Positions 20,379 to 29,659 of a stretch of 64,000 nucleotides of DNA are shown in pieces (position 1 is the stretch's first letter; every line of letters begins with the position of its first letter). The notes below the pieces were generated by a model. The model was not told where the DNA came from. It saw nothing but the letters and a program-made list of their open reading frames with translations, and did not search any database. The position numbers and the translations under genes were made by a program. Source of the stretch: Rhynchopus euleeides (taxonomy: Eukaryota; Euglenozoa; Diplonemea; Diplonemida; Diplonemidae). Location: positions 124,001 through 188,000 of the forward strand of contig OY723255.1 in NCBI GenBank assembly GCA_963210315.1, in the 5' to 3' direction.

Positions 20379-21092
20379 CCGTCACTCAAGTTATGTTGGT
20401 GGGGTAATATATTGGTGGGGTAAATATGTTGGTGGGGTACTAATTTGGTGGATTTGGGGCTCTGAAAAAAGTTGGTGGGTTATTACCCCACCAACATTAT
20501 TACCCCAGGGCGCGTTGTACTTGGCGATTTTTTCTGGCACCTGGGATTTGGAGCCCCCTGCCCACCCACCCCGACTGCGCGTACGCATGTGCGTACGCCG
20601 TCCGCACTTTCTGAAACCGCGCTGCGTACGCGTACGCAGAAATTGCGTACGGCTGGTATTCCAGGTCTCTCAGCGCACAGTAGGCCACCCAGTAGGCTGA
20701 GCCCTGGCCTTTGCTCTTGCCTTTCACAGACGGTTCCTTCGCGCACAAGTGCAAAAGGTACGATTACCTACTCGAAGGCTCGACGGCTGCTGAGGTTGAC
20801 GACCGATTTGGTGTGCGGACATGGCCGTCTCTTGTACTACATAGACTGCCGTTTGCAGGCGCCGCACGCACACGCGTACGACGTATGCATTTTCTGGATA
20901 ACGTAGCCATCAGCCGGGCCCCTTAGGCGTTCGCCACGAAAACGGTAGTCAGCGATGCGCATTGGGGTAATAAATTGGTGGGGTAGATTTATTGGTGGGG
21001 TAAATATGTTGGTGGGGTACTAATTTGGTGGATTTGGGGGTTCTGGAAGAAGTTGGTGGGTTATTACCCCACCAACATTACTTGAGTGACGG
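20379..21092. mobile_element. 714-bp MITE, CCGTCACTCAAG family
   Basis: The ends are inverted: CCGTCACTCAAGTTATGTTG and CAACATTACTTGAGTGACGG. TA flanks both sides (20377-20378, 21093-21094). Subterminal regions repeat TTGGTGGGGTAA. The core has several GCGTACGC words. No transposase is encoded. The homologous uninserted reading GGGAAATATGCATTA survives at 9053-9066. Confidence 0.82.
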
Positions 21093-21805
21093 TATGCATT
21101 AAATCTGTTGACAATTATTGATGTGAAGGATGTGCACAATGTATCAGACGGCTCAACAGAATCATGGCCGTTGGGGTATTGCACTGATGTCGTTTCTCTT
21201 TCTAAATTCTTATTGTCATGTGTGCGCCAGGAAAGTGCCAACCAATGTCAACCAGGTTGGGCCTTCACTCTGCATGCAGCTGGGAGCGGCAGGCAAGGGC
21301 TGTTTTCTGTGCCAGGATGCTGCTTCTTCTTTCAAGAGCTGTGCTCACAAACGCAGGGAACTGTCTTGAAGAACACTGGGGGTTCGACGAACGCCCCGTT
21401 CTTTCAACTGCACCACGTGACAGTACATTTTGCTCCGTTCATGAGATGTGCTCTTGCGGCCTTGCGGTTCATTCGTTGTGTGCACCACACGACCTGCCTT
21501 CCGTGCCACGGAGAGTGGATACGAGGCACGAAGCACAGAAGGTGGGGTGCCGCACAAAGCAGAATACAAGGCGAGCTGGCATCAGGTGAGCCCGAAGGGT
21601 GGTCTGGAGACGAAACAGGCAGGCGATGGAATAACCGCCTTTGGCGCACACATTTGGTGGAAGGCGTCCGAGTCGGAAGAACTGATAAAGCATCTAGCGG
21701 CCAAACAGAAGTATTTGGTAATTTGGTTCTTCGGATGTACGAAACATGTCTGCGAGTGCAGATGGTTCTGACGGACCGTAACGTTGACCTGAGCCATTTT
21801 TTTTT

Positions 21806-21844
21806 AAATGCGAAGTATTCGCCAGAGGCGAATACTTCGCATTT
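21806..21844. repeat. Perfect 18-bp-stem hairpin
   Basis: The left arm AAATGCGAAGTATTCGCC (21806-21823) and the right arm (21827-21844) are exact complements around the loop AGA. A T-run precedes it. The copy 1 version is imperfect, and in copy 3 the right arm is lost after the loop (about 27237-27265). Confidence 0.75.
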
Positions 21845-22409
21845 CCGGCTGTCCCGTTCGACTCACTGCCCAGACCCCCACCGGCATCATGCAGCCCTCG
21901 CAGGACACAGCATCATCCCACCTCCATTTTTCAGCCATTTGCCCAACAGGCAAGGCTGGCGGTGGTCGGAGTCGTCTGTACCAGTTCGGACAGCAGCACT
22001 GCATTATCGGAGGGAAGGCAGTCGCCAAAACAGGTAAAATGAAGAAGGTGGATGAAAGGGTGGGATAGGCGGCACGCACAACGCCGAGTTGCACACTTTT
22101 GCACCGGAAGTCCTCTCACCGACAGAGGGGTTTTGTGTTGAATTGATGTTGCAAAGAGCGGTTGGCCGTGTTGGGCGCACAGGGCTGCCCGCACGGCTCG
22201 AACCCAATACAGGAGGGGCGCCTCAAGAATTCAGAGGAAGGAAGACGCAGGGAGTTGGGGCGGGTGACAAGTCCCCCACCGCACCACCCCACCTGCAGCA
22301 CGAAACCGCACGAAGATCAGAAACGGGGGACGGGGAACCTCAAGGCGGGTGACATGAGGAACACAGACCAGGGGGGGCGGGAAGGGGGGGGGGTTTTTTT
22401 TTGGAGGGG

Positions 22410-22495
22410 CACTCGACATTACTCCCCGTGTATAAGCTATCCCCAACCACAGGGCGGTGTTCGCTGCGGTGCCAAAAAACGGCGCAGCTTGGCGC
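22410..22495. repeat. Inverted-orientation partner of 15909-15991
   Basis: Matches the reverse complement of 15909-15991 with a few substitutions and small indels. In this orientation the end GGTGTTCGCTGCGG pairs with CGACAGCGAACACCCC at 22548-22563, so this is probably the ancestral arrangement of a small TIR element. Confidence 0.7.
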
Positions 22496-22657
22496 ACTTC
22501 CTCCGATATCCGTCGGTGAAAACCGCCGACCTTTGCCGAAAACGTGCCGACAGCGAACACCCCGATCGGGGGACTTCGCTCTGAAGCAAAGTGAGCCACA
22601 TCGCAACATAGGTTGCGGCCTGACACGCTTTGCCACAGAGTGAAGGCCCCACACATA

Positions 22658-22766
22658 GGGGGTCTTCGCTACGGGGTGGTCGTCAGTGCATTTTGGTGCA
22701 TTTCCTGTTGAATTAGCTGAAAACTGACGAAGATTGACGAAGAATAACGACCAAGCGAAGACCCCC
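22658..22766. mobile_element. 109-bp MITE, GGGGGTCTTCGCT family, copy 2
   Basis: Ends GGGGGTCTTCGCTACGGGG and AGCGAAGACCCCC are flanked by ATA on both sides (22655-22657, 22767-22769). It is the orthologue of 16159-16282, so insertion predates the tandem duplication. Confidence 0.75.
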
Positions 22767-23852
22767 ATATGGTGTGTTTAAGTCCCCTCGCCGGCCACAC
22801 TTGCCAAGGAGACCTCCGCACATTAGGCAACATAATGTCGCCTTTTTGTGTCCAAACCCCCTTGGCTCCGATACTGGCGTTTGGAGAGGGACTTGACACG
22901 GGGGAAGGGTGGGCGATACAGTGAGTACAGATGAAGAGCTTCAGGGGAATCGGGAATGGAACCGAGGGTCCCCCGGGTTGGGGGACGGATGTTGCGATTT
23001 GTGCTGCGCCGAAGCGCTGCTGGGATGTGCCTTCCCCTCCAGCCCTCGGGCAGGCATCCCGCTCCTGGGGGAACCTGGGGACGGCCTGGCCCGAGAGACA
23101 GGCAGGGCCAACGCCATGCGGGCAACACAGGGGGGGCCAGCAACAGTCGGGAGATGGGTGCCAGTCATGCCACTGATGGCGTCCAGAAAAAAACGGCAAA
23201 AACAAAACAGGCAGTGCGCGAATCCCAGAATCGGACAACCATTCGCTGTTCGGTAGAAACACCCTGTCCAGCAGCTGTTAAAAACAGCTCCGAACCACAT
23301 TTCGTTGAGCACACACAGCAAAAGACTGTGTTGAGGCCCTGTGAAGTGGCATGAAGGTGACAATCCTAAAGCGTTGGTGGTTCAATTTCCTTCGGTACCC
23401 CGATTCGGTACACTTCGGCACTCGGAATGGCAAAGAATGACAAAAAAAAGGAAGTAAAATAACATGCAAGGGCCATCTCACCGCGGTAATTGCCCTGCGG
23501 GGGCAGCGGAACAGTAGAGAGGAGAGGTCGCGAGTCGGCCAAAAAGAAAAGGAAGACGCATCCAAAAAATCGAGCAGAAGCGGGGCAAATAGACGTGCTT
23601 CTGTCGGTGGGACTGCTGAACCGGACGATGCAGAAAAACGATAAAGGAAAAAATGGAACACAGCAGACGCCACTAAAAACGGGGGATGGGAATGGGGGGA
23701 CGTTGTGGTGGGAAACGCACACCTCGACCTGTGATGGGGTGAGCCGTGGCTCTGCACTGCGGCACTTCCGTACTGCCTCCTTGACAAGAAGCGGGCCTGC
23801 TTGCCTTGTGTTCCACTTCCTCCAGAGCACGAGGTTGCAAAAGAAACACGAT

Positions 23853-25715
23853 CTAGTCGTGGCGGAAGACGTCCCTCTCGAGAGGGTACTTCTGCAGCCA
23901 GTAGTCCTCGTCCTGCCAGAAGGGGCACTCCACAAGCGGCATCACACGCCCGGACATGTCTTCGAACAGCGGCTCGCCCGCCTCACGCTCGACAACCTCC
24001 AGAAGCCGTTCCTTCTCACGCACCAGCAGGCCGAAGCGGAGGGTCACGTTGTGCGGCTGCACGTCGCACACGTACTTCATGAAGGGGCACACCTGGCCTC
24101 CGACGAAAGGCTGCCGCACCTGGCGCGACACGATCGTGACATTGGGGTCATCTGAACGGACTGGGAGGTTCCTGACGAAGCGCATGCGCTTGGCAACGTC
24201 AAGCAGGTCGCTGTTGCCGGTCGCGATGCACACAGCGTAGGCGTCTGTGACCGTCTTGGCCATGACGAGCTTCACGATCGTTTCACGGCTCGTTGTCGAG
24301 TCGTTCTTGATGTTGGCGAGGTGGCGCGGCCACGCGAAGAAGTTGCGGAGGAACACCTTTGTGCCTGAAGAGAACTCTCCGTCAAAAAACCGGGACCCGA
24401 CGTCCACGAACACGGCGTGCGACTCGTAGTGCTTGCTGCCCATCGCAGCCTTCCAGAAGTCTTCCTTGAACTCGGCAAGGCTGCCGTAGGACCGCCCCTC
24501 CGCCTCCAACGTGGAGATGTTCTCGACAATCTCCTCCAACAGGGTGTCGAAGGAGCGCGCCTTCATGTCTGCGACATGGCCGTCCAACAGCATCCAGCTG
24601 ACGACAGTGGAGACAATCCCGGGAACGCCACCCGTAGCAAACTTCTTCTTCGCGTGCTTCGGCAGGCTCTGCACCACGACGGTTGCCAGCAGGATCAGGG
24701 TGCCTGCCATGTCTGCCTTCGCCACCCGGCGTTCGAAGGTCGCGTTGGAGGTGCCCTCCAGGTTGGTGAAGTGCAGGCTCACAAGCATGTTGACAAACCA
24801 CAGGCAGTACAGCGTGTACACCTTGGCGATGCGCCAGTTGGCGAGCACCCCGCACCCCACCACCAGGGAGTGCACGACGAACACCGCCCTGTGCACAGAG
24901 GCTGCGGCGGAGCCGTCGTCGATCATCGACCCCGCCCAGCACGCCGCACAGCCGAAAATGGCAGCCGCTGTGATGGTGTACGAAACGTCCCCCAGAACCA
25001 CAGGGAAGGTGCGCCTGCCTGTCAGCCTGTCGCCGTCGACGTCGCGGAAGTCCTGCGCCTGCATCGTCACAAACACCATCAGGCACAGCAGCAGGATTGC
25101 CGTCAGGGCACGCGAGTGCAGCTCTGCCCCAGCCGTGCGCCACGCCGTCGTGAGGAGGATGTAGTACCCGGTCGCCATGAAGAAGTTCTTCCAGACGTAG
25201 CCGTACGTGTTGTGCAGCACACCTGTGCAGTAGTGCAGAAGGGCGCACAGCACCCACATCACCGACAGCACGAGGGAGCCGCACAGCCACGACCCCAGCA
25301 TGTAGCATGCGATGTAGCCGGCCCACCGCTTCACGGCCTCCCCCTGTGTCAGGTCCCCGCGCACCATGATGCGGTTGGGCTTGTTCAGCCGGTCCTCCTC
25401 GATGTGGAAGATCTGCCCCGGCACGATAAATGCCAGCGTGTAGAAGATCCACACCCACAGGGTGAGCGCAGCCCTGCCCAGCAGCGGGACGTCGGAGGTG
25501 TTCTGCCGTGCCGCAACGGTGAAGACCGCGGTGAACTGGAAGAGGGTCGACGTCACGTCGTACTTCACAAACTCCTTCATGTAGTACAGCTCGCGCATCA
25601 CCGCGTCCAGCACAGGGTGGTGTGGCACCGCAATCCCCTCGGCGAAGCGCTTCGTACTGCCGTTGGGTGTGCGGCACTTCCCCACATCACCTCCGGGTGT
25701 CTGCATGCGGCACAT
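23853..25715 (-). CDS. UbiA-superfamily prenyltransferase with unknown C-terminal domain, copy 2
   Basis: 620 residues, about 98% identical to the product of 17968-19830. The frame is open upstream to 26069, but the extra 118 codons translate the shared 5' module and are absent as a continuous frame in copy 1, so the start at 25715 is preferred. The UbiA motifs are unchanged (EEDRLNKPNR near 106-115; DFRDVDGDRLTGRRT near 222-236). Differences from copy 1 include I/T344, E/Q349, I/L517, I/V519, V/S521, H/R566, G/K568 and L/M587. They cluster more in the C-terminal domain (about 517-587) than in the catalytic core. Both copies keep full frames, which suggests recent duplication with function retained, or gene conversion. 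Confidence 0.82.
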   Translation of the reverse strand: MCRMQTPGGDVGKCRTPNGSTKRFAEGIAVPHHPVLDAVMRELYYMKEFVKYDVTSTLFQFTAVFTVAARQNTSDVPLLGRAALTLWVWIFYTLAFIVPGQIFHIEEDRLNKPNRIMVRGDLTQGEAVKRWAGYIACYMLGSWLCGSLVLSVMWVLCALLHYCTGVLHNTYGYVWKNFFMATGYYILLTTAWRTAGAELHSRALTAILLLCLMVFVTMQAQDFRDVDGDRLTGRRTFPVVLGDVSYTITAAAIFGCAACWAGSMIDDGSAAASVHRAVFVVHSLVVGCGVLANWRIAKVYTLYCLWFVNMLVSLHFTNLEGTSNATFERRVAKADMAGTLILLATVVVQSLPKHAKKKFATGGVPGIVSTVVSWMLLDGHVADMKARSFDTLLEEIVENISTLEAEGRSYGSLAEFKEDFWKAAMGSKHYESHAVFVDVGSRFFDGEFSSGTKVFLRNFFAWPRHLANIKNDSTTSRETIVKLVMAKTVTDAYAVCIATGNSDLLDVAKRMRFVRNLPVRSDDPNVTIVSRQVRQPFVGGQVCPFMKYVCDVQPHNVTLRFGLLVREKERLLEVVEREAGEPLFEDMSGRVMPLVECPFWQDEDYWLQKYPLERDVFRHD

Positions 25716-25837
25716 TGCAAGATGATGTGTGTGCGGTGTGTGTGAGATATATCTGTTGGTTGTGGTTCTAGCGCGGGGGCAGAGGCTGTTGCTGGTGGCA
25801 AGGCAAGGCAAATCGTGCCTCGCACAGGGCGGGCTCA

Positions 25838-26248
25838 CAGCTCGTGCTGAGGCGGGCATGGGCGGTGCGGGGAGGGAGGGTGGGGGACTGCCGGCCGTAT
25901 GGCAAGACGCCCACAGTCCTGGGCTGTGCCGAGGCTGGAATAGGGCTGAATTGCGGCACTTCCTCGTAGCACACCGATGGCATGCCATGCATTGCTCATC
26001 AAATTTGCCGATAAGGGGAAATCGTTCGTATTCGCGGGTTTGCCGTCTCGGGAATGCAACAAGAATCACTTCCTATTGTGGGTGACGCAACCCTGGGTGG
26101 GGTTACACGTGCCTGTGGGGACAACAGCGATGTGATAAGTCCTCATAACATGCGAGGGGAATCCACGTGCCAAAGATGGAAAACATGAAAAAGATGGAAA
26201 AGAAGGGGGAAATCCAGAAGCTGATGAAAAGAGAGAGCTTCTGGGAAA
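25838..26248 (-). promoter_or_regulatory. Shared 5' module upstream of UbiA copy 2
   Basis: Third copy of the module at 8670-9064 and 19960-20376. It ends at the TA (26249-26250) where a 329-bp MITE is inserted. The minus-strand pyrimidine tract (about 26175-26220) is conserved. Confidence 0.55.
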
Positions 26249-26250
26249 TA

Positions 26251-26579
26251 CCGTATACGTAAATATTATGGAACGTAAATATTATGGAACGGGCCCATTT
26301 TTGCCTGGTCCGTTCCATAATATTTACGTTCCAAAATATTTACAGGGCCAGTTGGGGACTCGGTGGTGAGGATGGCTTGCCTCAGGAATCGCGCGAAAAG
26401 TGCACGAGTAGGCCCCGTCAGGGACTCTGTATGCCGTCCGATCACCTGGCCCAAGTCCCCGAGTCGCAGAAAGCCCTGTAAATATTATGGAACGAAAAAA
26501 ATCTGGAACGCCAACCCACCAGCGTTCCAAAATATTTACGTTCCATAATATTTACGTTCCAAAATATTTACGTATACGG
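26251..26579. mobile_element. 329-bp MITE, CCGTATACG family, copy 2
   Basis: Same length and ends as 13316-13644, flanked by TA (26249-26250, 26580-26581). A few substitutions separate the two copies. It occupies the junction between the 5' module and the next intergenic block. Confidence 0.82.
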
Positions 26580-26581
26580 TA

Positions 26582-27480
26582 TATATTGATGTGAAGGATG
26601 TGCACAATGTATCAGACGGCTCAACAGAATCACGGCCGTTGGGGTATTGCACTGATGTCGTTTCTCTTTCTAAATTCTTATTGTCATGTGTGCGCCAGGA
26701 AAGTGCCAACCAATGTCAACCAGGTTGGGCCTTCACTCTGCATGCAGCTGGGAGCGGCAGGCAAGGGCTGTTTTCTGTGCCAGGATGCTGCTTCTTCTTT
26801 CAAGAGCTGTGCTCACAAACGCAGGGAACTGTCTTGAAGAACACTGGGGTTCGACGAACGCCCCGTTCTTTCAACTGCACCACGTGACAGTACATTTTGC
26901 TCCGTTCATGAGATGTGCTCTTGCGGCCTTGCGGTTCATTCGTTGTGTGCACCACACGACCTGCCTTCCGTGCCATGGAGAGTGGATACGAGGCACGAAG
27001 CACAGATGGTGGGGTGCCGCACAAAGCAGAATACAAGGCGAGCTGGCATCAGGTGAGCCCGAAGGGTGGTCTGGAGACGAAGACGTGGAAGGCGTTCGAG
27101 TCGTAAGAACTGAGAAAGGATCTGGTGGCCAAACAGAAACATTTGGCAATTTGGTTCTTCGGATGTACGAAACATGTCTGCGAGTGCAGATGGTTCTGAC
27201 GGACCGTATCGTTGACATGAGGCTGTTTTTTTTTGAAATGCGAAGTATTCGCCAGAGGCGAAACTCGGCTGTCCCGTTGGACTCACCAGCAGAATCCCAC
27301 CTCCATTTTTCAGCCGTTTGCCCAGAAGGCAGGGCTGGCGGTGGTCGGGAGTCGTCTGTGCCAGTTCGGGTCTCGGAGGGAAGGCGGACAGTGGCCACTC
27401 GACAGCACAACACGTGATCCCCGGCATTGCCTGCAGGCATTGCCGGGTGGCATTGCCCGCCATTTGGAATACTCACCTGA
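26582..27480. repeat. Partial third intergenic block of the UbiA tandem unit
   Basis: Starts with TATTGATGTGAAGGATGTGC, collinear with 21112 onward and 14847 onward. Relative to copies 1 and 2 it lacks a segment near 27080 and ends about 27300-27480. No third UbiA gene follows within the window, so the array is truncated here. Confidence 0.7.
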
Positions 27481-27481
27481 G

Positions 27482-27665
27482 GGAGCCCTCTCTACCAGGT
27501 GTGACTGAGTGCGGGTTGGGTAGCGTGCCGGTATCGCACCTTACGACGAGGCGCGGTGCCGGCACGCGAACCCACAATTCAGTACGACGATGTGAGAAAA
27601 AGTGAGCAACCGGCTCACTTCCCCTCACCGACTGACGAGCTGTGACTGGGAGCGAGGGCCCCCCG
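27482..27665. repeat. CTCNCTACCAG / GGAGCGAGGGCCCC hairpin-type repeat
   Basis: The two ends (GAGCCCTCTCTACCAGGTGTGAC and AGCTGTGACTGGGAGCGAGG) are inverted relatives. The middle carries a GTGCCGG/CCGGCAC stem (27523-27560). A shorter copy without that insert is at 59868-59960. No ORF. Confidence 0.5.
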
Positions 27666-28047
27666 ATGATAATGTGTTCTTTCGTGCGTTCTCGCTTTCT
27701 TGCGTTGATGCTTCGCACACCCGGCTCCCCTTCCCTGCGACTCTGCCAAATGATTGGCGATTGAGGGCCTTCGCTCTAGAAGCCGCGAAAGCAAGCCAAC
27801 CTCAGAAGAAAGGTGGCAACAGGTGACACAGACCAAAGACCCCCAATATCCCTTTTTTTCGTTGTATGCCCTCCCACACGAACCTGCATGGGGAGCGTTC
27901 GTGAAACGAATACAAAAAGGGGAAAAGGACAAAGCGAGTCGCAGGGAGGGGCGACGTCTGGGTTCCTATTTTCAGTGCGTGTGTTGTGCAACAAAGAAAA
28001 CGAAAAATATGTGGTTTCCCCGTCTGGCATCATGTTTGTTGTGTGTT

Positions 28048-28131
28048 GCCTTCGCTCAGAAGTGCAGCAAGGGTGAGTCGCCCCACGGAAATGGAGGCAA
28101 AACTTGACACAGTTTGGCACACAGCGAAAGA
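28048..28131. repeat. Short CTTCGCTC-GAAGTGCAGCAA repeat
   Basis: Starts with CCTTCGCTCAGAAGTGCAGC and ends with CACACAGCGAAAGACC. Variants occur at about 16069-16147, 22571-22650, 27765-27850 and 35418-35575. Ends are roughly inverted (TTCGCTC / GAGTGAA or AGCGAA). Probably a small non-autonomous element. Confidence 0.45.
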
Positions 28132-28202
28132 CCACCCGTTGCGCTGATGATTCTACGCACAAACCTGATCGGGGGGTGTCGGAAGTAGTAGTCTACTAGT
28201 AT

Positions 28203-28232
28203 GCAAATACAAGAGTATACTCTTGTATTTGC
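28203..28232. repeat. Perfect 30-bp palindrome
   Basis: GCAAATACAAGAGTA is followed immediately by its exact complement. The same word recurs in degenerate tandem form up to the poly-C run at 28317-28330 and is the subterminal repeat of a CTGGGG-ended element. Confidence 0.75.
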
Positions 28233-28333
28233 TCGGTGAACTTTGTAAAATCGCGATTTCTGGAGTACTCTTGTATTAGCATATACCCTTGTATTTGCAT
28301 ATACTCTTGTATTTGCCCCCCCCCCCCCCCAGT

Positions 28334-28882
28334 AACCCCCGAGTCTTTGTGAATCTGATGCTCCTCCTTCTTTATCCTCTCGCCCGCACCTTTAAAAACG
28401 ATCGACTGCTTTGTCGCAAGAATGGTCCTGTCTTTCACACTGAACGTGACAGCACCAATCAACGTGGCAAATCTATTTTTTCCAGCATCGGTATCGACCA
28501 CGATGTTGGTGTCAGTGGTGTAGCACAACAGTTTGTCCCTGCGGGTAGAGCTCTTGTACAAGGCAGACTCATCCACATTCACAACCAGGTCAAAAGTACC
28601 AAAGGGGTTGTGCAGCAGCTCGGACCCGATGGAGAGGCGTCTGATGGTGGACCAGAAGCTGTGCAACTGGACCCGGGCTTTTTCAAGAGAAAGCTTGGCA
28701 ATGCGCGAAGTACGAAATTGAAACTTGTTTCTCCTGGCCCAACCGTCGATCCACTCCACCGAAGCCTGGAAGCCTTTCGGGAAGGGAACAAAGGACATGG
28801 CAAGCTCCTTGATTTTGCGGCGCGTCGTTGGCAAGTCGTTCTTCCGCCGTTCTCCCACTTCTTTAAGCACGTGGGCCTCCAC
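28334..28882 (-). pseudogene. Truncated pogo-like transposase
   Basis: About 183 codons are homologous to residues about 257-436 of the transposase at 39996-42272. It keeps the end of the CENPB-type DNA-binding region (WIDGWARRNKFQF) and the first catalytic Asp (LVVNVDESALYKSS). The frame then runs at 28333 into a foreign CTGGGG(G)n-CAAATACAAGAG terminus, with TA at the boundary. The second and third catalytic Asp regions are missing. It is a dead fragment cut by a MITE of the same superfamily or by its remnant. Confidence 0.75.
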
Positions 28883-29039
28883 CTCAGGAAAGAAACACGA
28901 CCTCCCCCTCCCCGCCTTTCTTTTGGCATGTGTTTTTCCGCAGCTGGTCCTCGAAGGCTACATCTATGGTGAGGTGTGTCTGGGGCCATCCGTCCACATC
29001 TTCTCGTTGGTGGTAGGGACTGCGGACGCCGTAGATGAG

Positions 29040-29519
29040 GAGTCGTTTAATGCGCGCCGCTCTTCAGCAGTGATTTTGACGCCTCTGGACCCCAGGAGTT
29101 TGCGGGTTTCCGGGTTTGCGGTCTTCAGCAGTGGTTCTGATGCCTCTGGACCGCAGGAGTTTGCGGGTTCGCTGGTTTCCCGTCCGTATGTGTCTGAGGG
29201 GGGATGCCCCGATTCCCTTCGTCACGACATATCTTTGAGCGTAGGTCACTTCCCCCCTCTACGGACCCCGTGCACCCTGGTTCCCCTAAGTGGCACCAAT
29301 AGACCCCGTTGTCCCCATTCCTTGCCCCAAAGTTTGCAGATTTGTGTGTCTCCAAAAAGAAAATCTCAAAAAAAACGAAAAATTTCCCCAAAAAAAAAGG
29401 GTGAAAAGTAAGTACTACTATTCAACGGCCCAACGTGCCCCAGAGCCCCAAAAAAATAAGTACTACTATTCGGCTAAGTACTACTATTCAACTAAGTACG
29501 TTTATTTGACCCCCCCCTG
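29040..29519. mobile_element. Pogo-type non-autonomous element fragment
   Basis: The right end reads GTACGTTTATTTGACCCCCCCCTG followed by TA (29520-29521). About 29060-29519 matches 34599-34990 in inverted orientation, including the repeated AAGTACTACTATTC words. The left terminus was not found, so it is truncated. Confidence 0.6.
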
Positions 29520-29652
29520 TAAATAAAAACGCATTATTTTACGCCCATGAGGCCAGGTTCCGAGTGGGCGTATTTCACGAGCGAAGCGAGTGAAATACGC
29601 ACCCACGAGGAACCTGGCCTCATGGGAAGTAATAATAATCGTTTTTATTTAA
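29520..29652. mobile_element. Foldback (near-palindromic) element
   Basis: Nested inverted arms are TAAATAAAAACG/CGTTTTTATTTA, ATGAGGCCAGGTTCC/GGAACCTGGCCTCAT and GCGTATTTCAC/GTGAAATACGC, closing on a small GAGCGAAGCGA loop. Nearly the whole 130 bp can fold. No coding capacity. Confidence 0.65.
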
Positions 29653-29659
29653 AATTAAT

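Larger units (their letters stand above)
21095..23852. repeat. Intergenic block of the UbiA tandem unit, copy 2
   Basis: Collinear with 14828-17967 except for copy-specific inserts: 22917-23205 replaces the copy 1 insert at 16435-16955, and the copy 1 insert at 17282-17680 is absent. About 21960-22190 is an extra stretch relative to copy 1. Convincing coding signal is lacking on either strand. The sequence adjacent to 23853 should be the 3' UTR of UbiA copy 2. Confidence 0.7.

Noticed and set aside
22180-22220. B-box-like GGGTTCGAGCC on the minus strand
   Set aside because: No A box, no cloverleaf and no acceptor stem; not a tRNA.
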